64,000 nucleotides of DNA from Eublepharis macularius (lineage: Eukaryota > Chordata > Lepidosauria > Squamata > Eublepharidae): assembly GCF_028583425.1 (NCBI RefSeq), contig NC_072792.1, positions 160,958,676 to 161,022,675 on the forward strand, given 5' to 3'. Position 1 is the stretch's first letter. Each line of letters opens with the position of its first letter. The notes under the pieces were generated by a model. It was not told the origin of the DNA. It saw only the letters and a program-made list of their open reading frames with translations, and made no database searches. The translations under genes were made by a program, and so were the position numbers. This document shows, piece after piece, positions 1 through 11,346 of the stretch.

Positions 1-685
1 TGCAAGATTGGGCTCCTGGGTCAGGTGGGTGGGTGGCTAAGGGTAGAGAGGAGGGAGTGGTGGCAGCATGGGTGGGAGACATGCTGCTCAGTAAGTGATT
101 GGCCTGGTGGGCAAGTGGGGGAGGGGGGAGAATGGGATCCTCCCCCTTGTGAGTCTCCTGATTTAAAACAGTCCTTTAAAAATAGTAACTGTAATGGGCC
201 AATTGACAGCATCAAATATATACTGTGGAATCAGCAGTCTCTCCAAAAAGATTCAAATATGGTGACAGAGCAGGCTACAAGTCTCCCCTGCTTTGCAATG
301 CACCCCATTTCACACTTAGCCAGCCAAATTGTTCCAGGAAGCCTACCAGCAGGGCATAATAGCAATAGTCTTCCTTGATTGTCATTCCCAGCAATGGAGG
401 TATACTCCCTAGAAGACTGGAGGTTCCATTCAAGTCCCTTACAGAAGCAAACGTTGCTAGGCATTCTTTGGCCAGTCATTCCCTCTAAAGTTATTGCAAG
501 GATAAAACAGTACAGGGGAGGACTATGTAAAGGCAGAATAAAAATATAGTGAATAATATAGTTAACAACTGTTATAGATTCTTCATCCTTTGATTCATCT
601 AATTAAACATCTGGCCCAAGTATGTGGATCAAAAGACTGGAGGTTCCATTCAAATCCCTTACAGATGTGAAGGTTGCCAGGCATC
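1..685. other. Flank of a VMO1 duplication unit, no gene
   Basis: No coding exon is visible. Much of this stretch is similar to 33,880-34,520, the upstream flank of VMO1 copy B; for example the GCTGCTCAGTAAGTGA and CAGGCTACAAGTCTCCCCTG segments recur there in the same order. It therefore looks like the 5' flank of another minus-strand VMO1 unit lying left of the window. A segment of about 220 bp starting at about 411 (GACTGGAGGTTCCATTCAA) is repeated in tandem from about 635. The second copy is split by the solo LTR at 686-7901 and continues to about 8,130. Confidence 0.6.
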
Positions 686-1088
686 TGTGGTGAGACCAAC
701 TAGTTGTGGGTTTTCTTTTCAAATCCTACCACTACCACTAATTATGATGGACCCACCCCCTTTATTCTCCCACCATGAGGCGTAAATTCAGTTTGCCTGC
801 TTTGGCTGAGCAGCCCAAATTAGTGTGTTCATTGTTTGAAAGTCTGTTTGTCCCATTCTGACATTCAGATATAATTTTGGCTTTCTAGCCCAGTTCAGGA
901 ACTTGATAGGGAGAAGCAGGAGCCCTCTGCTTGTTTGTTGGAAATGGACCTGGAGACTGTATAATGTTCAAAAAGAAATAACTTTATTTAACACAAGTGT
1001 AGTCAGGGAATGAAAGTGCAGAAGTATAATTTTGTTGGCAATACAGAGTACTCTTTGAGTAACAAAATAGTTTTCTTTTTTTTTTTTT

Positions 1089-1805
1089 GAAAATTTTTTT
1101 ATTGGGTTAGGATCAATTATTTTCACATTACAATCAATTCTCCCATTTTCCAATTTCTAACCCCCTCCCTTTCCCCCCCTTTTTGTTGACTTCCAACAGT
1201 TTTCCAACCCTTTGTCCCTTTTCCCTTACTCCTTTTAAATTCCTCTATCTAACAAATGTATATTCTCCCTTTATTCTAAGCAATACTTCTTTAACTATTT
1301 TTAATACTCTGTACCCTAACTATGAGTCCTTATTTCCATATTGGATAAACAATTTATCCCATTTTTCATAATTCCACTTTCAAATATTTCTATAGATCAT
1401 AAACCATATAAATCATACATTCATATAAATCAAACAATTTGACTTATACTCTATGTGTTACTCATTCTATCTTCTTCTTTCTGTTTTAGTTATATTTAAT
1501 TACATTAATATTTCTATTCCCCTTCAATAATAAATCTATATAACTGTCATCATATAATCAATCAACTTGACTCATGTATATCTTCAAATAAACATATTCA
1601 GTTTGGTACATTATACAAATCTTACCAGAAAGAAAATATTATTAGTTAGTCAGCCCTTATAGTTAACCCTTACGGTTAGTTATTTTCTATCAATATTCTA
1701 TTTGTTATTCTATATATATCAATCTAGTAACCTAACTGCTTAGAGATTCACGTTTACCTCTTCTCCCCCCCGGTAAAGTCACCCCCCTCTACATTTTATT
1801 GTACT
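1089..1805 (-). other. L1 3' untranslated region
   Basis: This is the AT-rich segment between the ORF2 stop and the A-tail of the L1. On the minus strand it carries a G-rich stretch just after the ORF2 stop (about 1764-1790). A related G-run occupies the same place in the L1 3' fragment at 28,526-29,247. An AATAAAAAAATTTTC run lies just before the A-tail and can act as polyadenylation signal. It holds no ORF of note. Confidence 0.7.
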
Positions 1806-4800
1806 TCAATAGTTCTTAAACTGCCACAGTTCTCCTCCCACCTCCCATTTCTTCTCCAAATATTGTTTCAGCTTCTCCCAGTCTGTGTTAAACTGCCCTG
1901 AGTCCAGATTTCTCAGTTTTCTTGTCATCTTGTCCATTTCTGCCATATACAGCAATTTGTAGATCCAATCTTCAATAGTTGGCACTTCTTGTACTTTCCA
2001 TTTTTGCGCATACAAAATTCTAGCTGCTGCCGTCATGTAAAATATCAACGTCCTATGATGGGCTGGAATTCCCTCCATTCCCAAGTTTAGTAGTAGGAGT
2101 TCTGGGTTCTTATTTACTTGAAATTGCAAAATTTCACTCATTTCTCTTATTATTTCCCCCCAGTACTGCCTAGCTACCTCACACGACCACCACATATGAT
2201 AGAGGGAGCCCTCATGCTTCCTGCATTTCCAGCATTTATTAGAAGTATTCAAATTCCCTAGCGCAATCTTCTTTGGTGTCATGTACCAACGATAAATCAT
2301 TTTGTAAATGTTCTCTTTAATGCTAGTGCATGTCGTTATCTTCATTGTAGTCTTCCACAAGTATTCCCATGCCTCCATTGTTATTTCTTTGTTGAAGTTT
2401 ATAGCCCATTTCACCATTTGTGTTTTAACTATCTCATCCTCAGTATACCATTTCAACAGTACTTGGTATACCTTAGATATTCTTTTCTTGTCCTCTTTGA
2501 AAAGGGTCTGCTCTAGTTCCGAATTCTCTGTTCGTATACCTCCCTTTACAGAGTCCGAATTATATAAATCTCTAATCTGTCTGTACTGGAACCAGTCATA
2601 ATAAGGTGATAGTTCCTCCTGCGTCTTTATTCTGAGTTTAGATACTTCAGTTCTAGTTATTTCTTTATAAGTTAAACATTGTTGCTCATTATCAACAGCT
2701 CTCGGATCTATCACCTCATATGGAACTACCCACAAAGGGGTTCCTTCTTGTAGATAAATTCTGTACTTCTTCCAGATTATATATAAACTTCTCCGTATGT
2801 AATGATGCAGGAACATCGAGTTCACCTTTACTTTATCATGCCATAGGTATGTGTGCCATCCGAATATTTTTTTGTATCCCTCTAGGGCTAGTAATTTCTT
2901 GTTCTTTAACGTCATCCACTCTTTCAACCACACTAGGCAGATTGCGTCATGATAAAGTCTCAGATTGGGCAGTTGCATTCCGCCTCTTTCTTTTGCGTCT
3001 TGTAAAACTATCATTTTCACTCGAGGCTTCTTGCCTGCCCATACAAAGTCTGATATTTTCCTCTGCCATTTTTCAAATTGCTTAGAGTCTCTGATGATTG
3101 GTATTGTCTGTAGCAAAAACATTACTCTTGGTAACACATTCATCTTAACTGCTGCAATCCTTCCCAACCATGACAGATTCAGCCTATTCCATTTAATCAG
3201 ATCTCTCTCTATCTGAGTCCATAGTTTTTCATAGTTGTTTTTAAATAAGTCTATATTCTTTGCAGTCAGTTCGATTCCCAAATATTTCACCTTACTTGTT
3301 ACTTCACAATCCGTTATTTCCGTTAACAATTGTTGTTTCTGCTTAGTCATATTTTTGCATAATATCTTTGACTTCTTTTTATTAATATAAAAACCTGCCA
3401 AGTCTCCAAACTCCTTAATCTTATCTATCACTTTTGGCATGTTCTCCAATGGGTCCTCTACAATTAACATTATATCATCCGCAAATGCTCTGACCTTGTA
3501 TGAATAGTCCTTTATTTTTATTCCTCGAATTTCTTCGTCTTGTCGTATTTGTATCATCAGGGTCTCCAATACCAAAATAAACAACAGTGGAGACAACGGG
3601 CAACCTTGTCTTGTTCCTTTACTTATAGTCAATTTCTTAGTCGCTTCATCGTTCACCACAATTGCTGCCGTCTGGTCTCTGTAAATTTCCTTAATTGCTC
3701 TGATGAATCTTTCTCCCAATTGTAGCTTTTCCATAGTGGCAAACATAAAATCCCAGTTTAAATTGTCAAACGCCTTTTCAGCATCAACAAAGAAGAAACC
3801 AACCTCTTTGTCACAACGCTTGTCATAATATTCAATAGCATTAATCACTGTCCTTAAATTGTCTCTGATTTGTCTGTCTGGCAAAAAGCCTGCTTGTTCC
3901 TCCTCTATGACTTCCGAGAGCCACCCCTTCAGTCTCTCCGCCAGTATCTTTGCAAAGATTTTATAGTCGTTGTTAAGTAACGATATAGGTCTGTAGTTTT
4001 TCACATTAGTCAAGTCTTGGCCCTCTTTTGGGAACAATGATATATTCGCTTCACTTCAGGTATCTGGAATCCTTTGATCCCTTAGAACTCCATTAATCAC
4101 CTCTTTTAGGAATGGTGCCAGTTCATTGGCCATTGTCTTATAAAATTTAGCCGTAAGTCCATCTGGCCCTGGCGCCTTTCCTAAATTTGCAGATTGTATT
4201 GCCTTACTTATTTCCTCATCCGTTACTTCACTGTTCAATTTATTTCTCCAAACTTCCGAAATTACTGGAAGTTTCGTTTTCTCCAAATATGACGCTATTG
4301 ATTCTTTATTTACCTCTTTCTTATTGTACAGCTTAGCGTAGAATTTATAAAAGGCTCTACTGATGGTAGTCTGTTCCAAATACGTTTTATTATCTTCACA
4401 AATTTTATTTATTATTTTCTTTTCCCTTCTCTTCTTCAATTGCCATGCCAGGTACTTCCCAGGTTTATTTGCGCCTTCAAACGCTTTCTGATTCAGTCTT
4501 TTAAGGTTCCACTCCAATTCTTTGTTACTCATTGCTGTTAACTGTTCTTGAAGTATTTTAATTTCCTGATATAATTTCTTTTTCCCTGGTCTCTTTTTTA
4601 ACTGTATTTCTTTGGCTTTTATTTTCTCCACAATCTCTTTGTCTTTTCTCCTCTTTCTTTTTTCTTGCTCTACCATTTAAGTCCATTAGTATGCCCCTTA
4701 TAACCGCCTTATAAGCATCCCAAACTTTATCAGTTGGTACTTCTTTATTCACGTTGTATTGTATGAAGAACTTTGTCTCTCTTCTCAGCATCTCCATATT

Positions 4801-5568
4801 CTCTCCTTCCTGTAGCAAGTCCTCATTTATTCTCCATGCTTTCCTTTTTCTCCTTTTCCCTAATTTCCACATAATTGGATTGTGATCTGAGCCTACCATT
4901 GGCATTATTTCTACCTCCTTAGTCCATAACGCTAAGTCTTTTGAGGCCCAGATCATATCAATTCTTGATAATGTAGAGTGCCTTGCAGAATAAAAAGTAA
5001 ACTGTCTGCTTTTGGGATATTCTCTTCTCCATACATCTTCTAGAGTCTCCTGTTGTATCAACTCAAAAAAGAGCTTTGGTAGTAGTCCTCTTTTCTTTTG
5101 TGCCGTTATTGTCTTTTTATCTAATTCCAAATTTGTCACTCCATTGAAGTCTCCAGCAAGAATTATCTGGTCATATGAAAGATCGTCTAGTTGCTTCCTC
5201 AAATCCTCAAAGAAGCTTTCTTTTGCACCATTAGGTGCATAAACTCCGACTACCAACACTCTCTTTAAATTCCAAGTACATTCCACTGCTATAAATCTGG
5301 CTTCCACATCCTTCATTACAAATTTTGGCTGTAGCTCCTCTTTTATATACAACACCACTCCTCTTTTTTTCTTATTTGAGGCCGCTACAAATTCCTTGCC
5401 CAATTTTCCCAATTTTAAATATTTTACATCCTGCTTTCGAATATGGGTCTCTTGCAAACAAACAATGTCACATTTTTGTTTTAATAGCCAGTGGAAAATA
5501 TTTTTTCTCTTATTCGGTGAATTTAGTCCATTTACATTCCAAGATAAAACTTTACACTCCATACTCAT
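1806..5568 (-). pseudogene. L1 ORF2 (endonuclease-reverse transcriptase), two lesions
   Basis: This ORF encodes the L1 protein that nicks target DNA and copies the L1 RNA at the nick. The start ATG (5568-5566) opens an apurinic-type endonuclease domain with NVNGLNSP near the N-terminus, then CLQETH, GDFN, SRIDMIW and SDHNP. After a frameshift in an A-rich tract at about 4650-4676, the frame carries the PGPDGL block. A TGA replaces an expected Trp codon at 4056-4058. Downstream the RT palm follows with NYRPISLL, GTRQGCPLSP and the catalytic FADD (3474-3485), then a C-terminal cysteine motif beginning CWKCRKHEGS. The frame ends at 1806. Apart from the one nonsense codon and the one frameshift it reads through. 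Confidence 0.92.
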
Positions 5569-6338
5569 AGTCTTGTTGGTAAGTCTTTTTCATTGTCCCT
5601 TATAAATCGCTCCATCTCTCGCTCAGATCTAATGCGCTTTTTGGCCCCTCCAAATTCAAAGGACAAACCTTCTGGAAGCTCCCACCTGTACCTGATTTTC
5701 ATGTCCTTCAACATCTGGATTAGCACTTTATATTTTTTCCGATCTAGTAACACTGATCTGGGTAATTCCTTCATTATGATAATTGTCTTGCCATCAATCT
5801 CCAATGGATCTTGAAACTGTTTAGTCACAATCTTCTCTTTCATGTTTCGTGTCGTAAATTGCACAATCACATCTCTTGGTAATTTCCTCTGGGTTGCAAT
5901 TCTCGAGTTTACGCGATATGCCACATCAAGGATAGCCACAACTTCCTCCTCCTCCTTCCCCAGGTATTCAGCTAACACCTCAGTCATCTGTTCTTGCGCT
6001 GTCTTTCCTTCCACCTCCGGCAAGCCGCGAAATCTCAGCTGCTTCTCCATGTGTCTACTTTCCGCAACCGCCATTCTTCCCCTCATCAGTCTCATCTCTG
6101 TTTGTTGCGTGTCTGCTAGATTTTCCATCGCTCCTTCTACTGCTTTAACTCTCTGCTGCGTTCCTTGTAATTCATTTTGTATTGTTTCCATACCTTTCTT
6201 CACTTCTGACAGCTCCGATTTTACTGTCTGTTTGACCTCTTTAATCAGCTCCAATTTCGTGTCCTTAAGTTCTTTAATCACTTCTAAAAGTTTTTTATCC
6301 AGGTTTTCTATTGCCGATTGCCACTCTTTTTTCGACAT
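5565..6338 (-). CDS. L1 ORF1 protein (RNA-binding chaperone), intact
   Basis: This 257-aa ORF has the layout of L1 ORF1p. The N-terminal half (residues about 1-95) is rich in Lys, Glu and Leu heptads, as expected for a trimerising coiled coil. An RRM-like part follows, with KQLRFRGLPEVEGK near residue 105 and RDVIVQFTTRNMKEKI near residue 155. The basic C-terminal domain ends near PTRL. ORF1p coats the L1 RNA in the cytoplasmic particle. Its TGA stop (5567-5565) overlaps the ORF2 ATG (5568-5566) as ATGA, an arrangement that would fit translation re-initiation. No frame lesion is seen. Confidence 0.92.
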   Translation of the reverse strand: MSKKEWQSAIENLDKKLLEVIKELKDTKLELIKEVKQTVKSELSEVKKGMETIQNELQGTQQRVKAVEGAMENLADTQQTEMRLMRGRMAVAESRHMEKQLRFRGLPEVEGKTAQEQMTEVLAEYLGKEEEEVVAILDVAYRVNSRIATQRKLPRDVIVQFTTRNMKEKIVTKQFQDPLEIDGKTIIIMKELPRSVLLDRKKYKVLIQMLKDMKIRYRWELPEGLSFEFGGAKKRIRSEREMERFIRDNEKDLPTRL

Positions 6339-7253
6339 CGTGGGGCTTGCTTTAGCTCGCTCCCACGAGTCCGCTCTCTTCCTTAACTCCGTGGCGTAAG
6401 ATTTAATGCCTTTTTTGTTTCAAATGTCCCGGTCTTCTTGCATAAATTAATTTTTAAAGAGTCCAAAATGTCGGGCGTCTTTTCTCTATGATCTCTCTAT
6501 GATTTTGTAATCCAAAATGGCCTACTTCCTTTTCCGCTGAAGCCGCGACCCTTCCCCTTTCAAAGATGGCGATTCCCTTCTTCCTGCCCTCCAGCAAGGG
6601 CCGCTTCTCTCCAGCCACTCTATTGTTATTACGCACTTCCTGTCTCCCGACTTCCCACAGCAGATCTCGCGATGGTATCTTTTTCTCACAGCTCCATAAC
6701 CGCAAGTATTCAAAACAATAGTCCAGTTTCTTTAATAACTTCTTTAAACTTAGTCTCTTTTCAAATGCAACTCTTGCCGAATCTTCCCCTCCTTTTCATT
6801 AACCTGTTGCAGTTTAAAAATCTACTTTTATTCCTCTCTGCTTTTATCAATCTGTCCCGTATCAGAAGATAGTGATCTTTACCTTCTCATTCACTTTTCT
6901 CGGATTGTAATCGCTGTTTCGATTTTAACTTCTCCTCTCCACTTCTTCCCCCAATCGAAGCTTGGGTATGTAGGTCTTATGCCAGCCGAATTGGCCCCAG
7001 AACTGCCGCAGAGATTATAGCCGACCTGTCGCAGGGTGGGACCTCAAGGATCGGGAGGGGACCCGTTGCGCAGAGCCCCCCCCCTCGTCCGAGATCTAAC
7101 TCACCCTAGGGTCTTGAGCGTTCTTTGCCTGCTCTCCGCCTGAGAGCAGTCGGCCGTGGGCTATTTTCACCCCGCCGGCCGCTTAAAACGGCAGTCCGGT
7201 CAGCTCCGCAAATGGAGCTGCGTCAGACCTCCATGAAGCCCAAACCGGAAGTC
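6339..7253 (-). promoter_or_regulatory. L1 5'UTR / internal promoter region
   Basis: About 915 bp lie upstream of ORF1. The distal half (6,950-7,253) is much more GC-rich and CpG-rich than the surroundings and begins GACTTCCGGTTTGGGC on the minus strand. L1 elements carry their own promoter in this region. The promoter role is inferred from position and composition, as no factor site was confirmed. The minus-strand frames at 6454-6713 look incidental. Confidence 0.6.
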
Positions 7254-7928
7254 GAGTAACAAAATAGTTTTCTTGAAGTTTAGTTTCTTATATTCTTGGT
7301 TCTTAACACTGAGAGGTGTTTTATGTAATACTTTATTTTCAGCAAGAATGCTTCTTCACAGAGTTTACTATGACAACTCAGGTTTCCTGGAGTTAGTTTA
7401 AAATTCCTTTCCCTTCATAACAGACCTGGGGTCCTCCTCTGAGCCAACCCCTTTTTAGAAACTGGGCAGGAATTAGTCTTCTCCTAAGAAGATATAAACT
7501 TTTTTCTTCTTCTTAAAAGAGACTCTCCACTTGTGTCCCAATCTCTCTTGCCAAAAAACACTCCCAGTTCTGTTGTACCTGTGTTAAGCAGGTTTCAGTT
7601 TATGCTGACACTTATATTAAGAATTCTTAAACAGAATGCTTCTTCGGGACAGTGATGTTACAGTTATAGCAAAAGATTCTTTTTTCCTCACTCCAGAGGG
7701 GAACCTGTCTGATCTTCCCTGTCAGAGTCATTCACAAACTCTCTCAAATCCTGCCAGAAAACCACTGTCAGATGTCTGTAACTGACTAATCAGAGGGAGC
7801 AGTCTGCTACTCAAGCGCTCTATTCCAAGAGTTAACTCTTTCCCTCCCAGCTCTCTGTTGGCTGCACCTAGGAATCCTGCTTTTAAGTGCATTCCATCAC
7901 AGCATCCTTGGGCCAGTCATTCTCTCTA

Positions 7929-7985
7929 ACAGCCAATGGGGAGACCCGTGGATCATGCCTTTCCCAGGGTGCAATCTCTCTGAAA
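7929..7985. repeat. 57-bp patch identical to 8609-8665
   Basis: The 57 bases from ACAGCCAATGGGGAGACC to CTCTCTGAAA are identical to 8609-8665, which lie inside the hAT-like element 680 bp to the right. In the homologous flanks at about 485-515 and 34,340-34,370 this place instead reads about 25 bp of GTTRTTGYAAGGATAAAAC-type sequence. The original bases were therefore replaced by a copy from the neighbouring transposon. Confidence 0.7.
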
Positions 7986-8326
7986 ACAGAACAGGGGAGG
8001 ACTATGTATGCCTTGAAGGAAGGGCAGAATAAAAATATTGTAAATAATATGTTATAGCTAACAACTGTTACAGATTCTTTCTCCTTTAATTCATCTAATC
8101 ATATAGCTGGCCCAAGAGTATGGATCAAAAAATTAAAATAATGGGGCCAAGGACACATAGGGAGGGGAGGGGAGAATCAGGAATCTAAAAAAAAAGGTAG
8201 GGGGATGGAAATTAAGAACCCTGAACATAATTGAAACATTGAGTGTGGCTTTTAAGAAATGAATAAGGGCAAAGCCCTACAATATTGCACAGGATTCCTC
8301 AGCTTGACAATGCAGGGGGTGAGAAC

Positions 8327-9084
8327 TAGACATGGGCAAGAACAGCATTACGAACAGAAAAAATCCACGAACAGCCCAATCTGCTGTAGGCCCCATCCTA
8401 AATGAATAGGTGGTCATTGCAAGCCTCGTTCATTGCCTTTGGCAGCCGTTCCTCAAGCCAGACAATCTGGCACCTGCAATCAATCCCCTTAGCAACTGGA
8501 GGCAGGGAGGGACTGAACTCTGAACTCCTTCTGGCTTTCCTTCTGGCTTTAACCCTTCAAAGTACTTCCAGCAGAGAGTCCTGTTTTTGCCACTGTGAAG
8601 AGAAAATGACAGCCAATGGGGAGACCCGTGGATCATGCCTTTCCCAGGGTGCAATCTCTCTGAAACTTGGGGGATCTTCAGAGGACAGTGAGGACTATGT
8701 CCCCTGCAAATTTGGTGGGTATTGGACATTGGGAAGGTCAGCTTGTAACCCCTCAAACTAGCTGCCAGCAGACACTGCTGTTTTTGCCAGGACAGGGCTC
8801 TTTAAACTATCAGCTGGCATGCGGCAGGGAGGAATCCCCCCTGTCGCCTGCCAGCTGATAGTTTAAAGGTATCTTTAAAGGGCCAGGTAAGTGGGTTTGA
8901 GGGGAGGGGCTAAGTGGGGTGGGGTTTGGGGGTGGGGGTGGGGTTCTGGCCCCCACGAACAATAAACAATGAACATGTTCGGGAACAGTTCATGTTCATC
9001 CATGTTTGTTGTTCATTGTTCGTGGATGGCAACGAACGACTAACAGGGTGCTCAGGTATTTTTTCCTGTCCGTGCCCATTTCTA
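8327..9084. mobile_element. Non-autonomous hAT-like DNA transposon, copy 1
   Basis: The element is 758 bp. Its ends are TAGACATGGGC and GCCCATTTCTA, imperfect terminal inverted repeats. It is flanked by an 8-bp target duplication GTGAGAAC (8319-8326 and 9085-9092), which is the hAT signature. The interior is related to the element at 61,753-62,484 (AACAGCCCAATCTGCTGT and TCTGGCACCTGCAATCAAT are shared) and holds repeated GAACA/TGTTC motifs. No transposase frame is seen, so mobilisation must have come from elsewhere. Confidence 0.85.
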
Positions 9085-9092
9085 GTGAGAAC

Positions 9093-10814
9093 AGGAAAAA
9101 CTTAAAAGGGAAGGGAGGGAAGGGAGGAAAGAAAGGAAAGAGAGTGTGTATACCTGAAAAGGAGGGAGACCAGAAAAAGGTAGCTTATTGTGGAGTGATA
9201 GGAAGGGAGAGGAAGAGAGAGAGAAGAAAAATGGAAAGGCTTCAGGGACTGCTGTGTGGAGGGAAGAAGGGAAAGATGAAGGTGACTGAAGACTGAATTT
9301 TTTACAGTTTACTGTTTTTTTCCCCTTTCAAATAAAATTTAAAACTTGGAAAAAAAACCCCAAAACTGAGAATGGTTGTATGGATGGGAAGGAAATGGCA
9401 GGCTGTGGCAGAAGCTCTGGGGGGCTGTTGCTTGGAGGAAAACAGTAAGATTTGTGGGAAGGAGGATACAGCGGCTGAAATGCCCTTCAAAAAGCCATCA
9501 TAGGCGGTTCCACATCTTGTGGTAGCGACTTCCAGAAGCTAACTGTAGGAGTACATGGTGTTACTTCTGTCCCTTTTGAACCTACTTCTAAAGAGTATTA
9601 TTATGTGAATCCAAGTTCAGGTCTTTAGGGAGGGAGAAAAGATTTTGTCACATTCTCTCCGCACAATACAGTGATTTGTAACCTCTCTCATTTCTGACTT
9701 ACCTACCTTTATTATTCTAAACTAAAAAGTGTTCAATGCTTTAGCCTTTCCTCGGAGCAATGGCGTTTCAGCTTTGAATGAATCCCAAAGAAATTCTCAA
9801 TCTGACCAAGGCTGTTGTGGTGGAGCTGGGGAGTGAGCTATTCTCGTCCCTCCTGGGCTGACTGCCCTAAAGTAGGGTTCTAATCCAGCAATGGGAAATG
9901 GTAAGACATTTCTGGAATACATGTTGGAGTCCTCAAGGGACTCCTTATGGCATGGCTTGTCTTTGGCAGAGAAAAAGAGCATCACCATCATTACCTTGTA
10001 AGTCTCATGCCTGGTGCTGATGGGGCAGAAAATAAAGTGCTTATTACACACTAGATTAATTTTCCAAACATTTGTCCTTAATCCTGGCTGCATGTGGGCT
10101 TGGAGAATCACAGAAAAGTCTCTTGATTAGGGTTCATCGAAGTTCTCATTGGAATTCCCTTCCACACTAGCCTGATCTGGATTCTCTGATCTGGTACCAA
10201 AGATTAATTGCTTTCCACCTGAGGCTGTGCAAGGCCTGATGGCATGTGGAGATGGAAAGACCCCTGCTTAAAAACTCCAGGAAGGTGGGCTTTGGGGGAA
10301 ACTTAAGCACATAACTGCTTAGTGAGAGTGAATATTTAGCACAGGGCTAGGCAATTGTCAGCACAAACGTCGACAGCAGAGCTCCAGAGCATTTGATTTG
10401 ATCTGTGAACCCTGAGCCTGTACACTGAAAAGCAGAGAGGAAGGAAGGAGCGCTTCCAAGAGCTCCAGACCATTTGATTTGTGCCTGGAGCAAGGTCTTT
10501 TCTGAAGCAACTGAGGCATTGCTGGTCAACTGCCATGACTTATGCCCATCACCATATCTTAGATGTGTACAGCTGAACCTTGCGGAATCACTGAGATGTT
10601 ACCAGCGTTGCTTCAAGTTGATTTGCTTCCAAGCACATCTGGCCAATTACAACCACTTGCCCCCCCTTTTGATATTGCCTTTTTTTGGCATGTGGGAGTA
10701 AAAGGTTTGCCTATCCTTTTAGGATGGTGGTTTTGAGGCATTGGGCTGGATCCACGGAGGTAAGTCATACAGACTGGATAGCTCACCCCCCCACTTTCAC
10801 CCTCCACTGGAACA
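9093..10814. other. Intergenic, no gene seen
   Basis: A purine-rich low-complexity stretch lies at 9,090-9,300. The rest has no convincing ORF, splice-flanked exon or RNA gene. A short piece at about 9,840-9,885 (GACTGCCCTAAAGTAGGGTTC) resembles the distal upstream flank of VMO1 copy C at about 36,198-36,220. It may be a relic of a further copy, but it is too short to call. Confidence 0.5.
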
Positions 10815-11262
10815 CTGAATGACTAACATATTAGGGAGCTAAATAATCTGAATATGGGGAAGCCTTACTTAATACCCCAATAACCCCTTTTTTTGAGCAG
10901 TGATAAAATGATAACTATTCAGTATTCTCTTATTTCATAATTCATGAGTAAAAAGGTTGCAATGATAAGGTATCCCAGAGTCTGAGAGAACTCATAGGTG
11001 TACGTCAATAGTCATTACAGACCATAGTTATCACCCCTGTATAACTTTACTCCTTAACTACAGACAGAAGTCCTCAATCAATTTTCATACATTGTAATGA
11101 AATTAGTATCTTATTTTTTAATCATCAACTAAATTAGAAGTCCCTATTTAGTTCAATGTACAGAGGGGATAAAAAGCAATTGTGTTAACTCATGGTACGC
11201 AATGAATTTAAATAGAAGAGTGAGAGGACATGTATACAGAGAAATGAAGACACACATATGGT

Positions 11263-11346
11263 GGAGTAGGCATTAAATATTCAATACAGAGGAGTAGGCA
11301 TTAAATATTCAATACAGAGGAGTAGGCATTAAATATTCACAACAGA
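11263..11346. repeat. 28-bp tandem repeat x3 across the copy A stop codon
   Basis: Three consecutive 28-bp units beginning GGAGTAGGCATTAAATATTC lie at 11263-11290, 11291-11318 and 11319-11346. Units 1 and 2 are identical, and unit 3 differs near its right end. Unit 3 contains the last coding bases shared with the other VMO1 copies. The stop codon used by copy A (11309-11311 on the minus strand) lies in unit 2. Confidence 0.9.

Larger units (their letters stand above)
1078..7253 (-). mobile_element. Full-length L1 LINE (5'UTR, ORF1, ORF2, 3'UTR, A-tail)
   Basis: This is a complete L1 retrotransposon of about 6.18 kb on the minus strand. It has a GC-rich 5'UTR (about 6339-7253), ORF1 (5565-6338), ORF2 (1806-5568, two breaks), a 3'UTR (1089-1805) and an A-tail, seen as poly-T at 1076-1088. 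A perfect 21-bp target duplication beginning GAGTAACAAAATAG lies at 1057-1077 and 7254-7274. This shows that the insertion went into the older solo LTR. The intact duplication, intact ORF1 and only two ORF2 lesions indicate a fairly young copy. The two lesions suggest that it cannot mobilise itself. Confidence 0.93.
686..7901 (-). mobile_element. Solo LTR split by an L1 insertion
   Basis: On the minus strand the element starts TGTGATGGAATGC and ends CACCACA, so it has the TG...CA termini of an LTR. The flanks carry a 5-bp target duplication GCATC (681-685 and 7902-7906), and the empty site is seen at about 34,316. After removing the L1 at 1078-7253 the LTR is about 1,019 bp. It contains an AATAAA signal on the minus strand at about 985-995. 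No internal retroviral genes are present, as expected for recombination between two LTRs. Related LTRs lie at 21,789-22,672 and 26,229-27,219. The superfamily is not assigned. Confidence 0.75.

Noticed and set aside
2308..3216. Plus-strand frames of 80-120 aa inside the L1
   Set aside because: They are antisense shadows of L1 ORF2, whose minus-strand reading shows clear RT motifs.
5842..6399. 185-aa plus-strand frame
   Set aside because: It is the antisense of L1 ORF1; composition and position explain it.
9797..10111. 104-aa minus-strand frame near a possible VMO1 flank relic
   Set aside because: The similarity to the copy C flank covers only about 20-40 bp, and the frame has no VMO1 or other motif.
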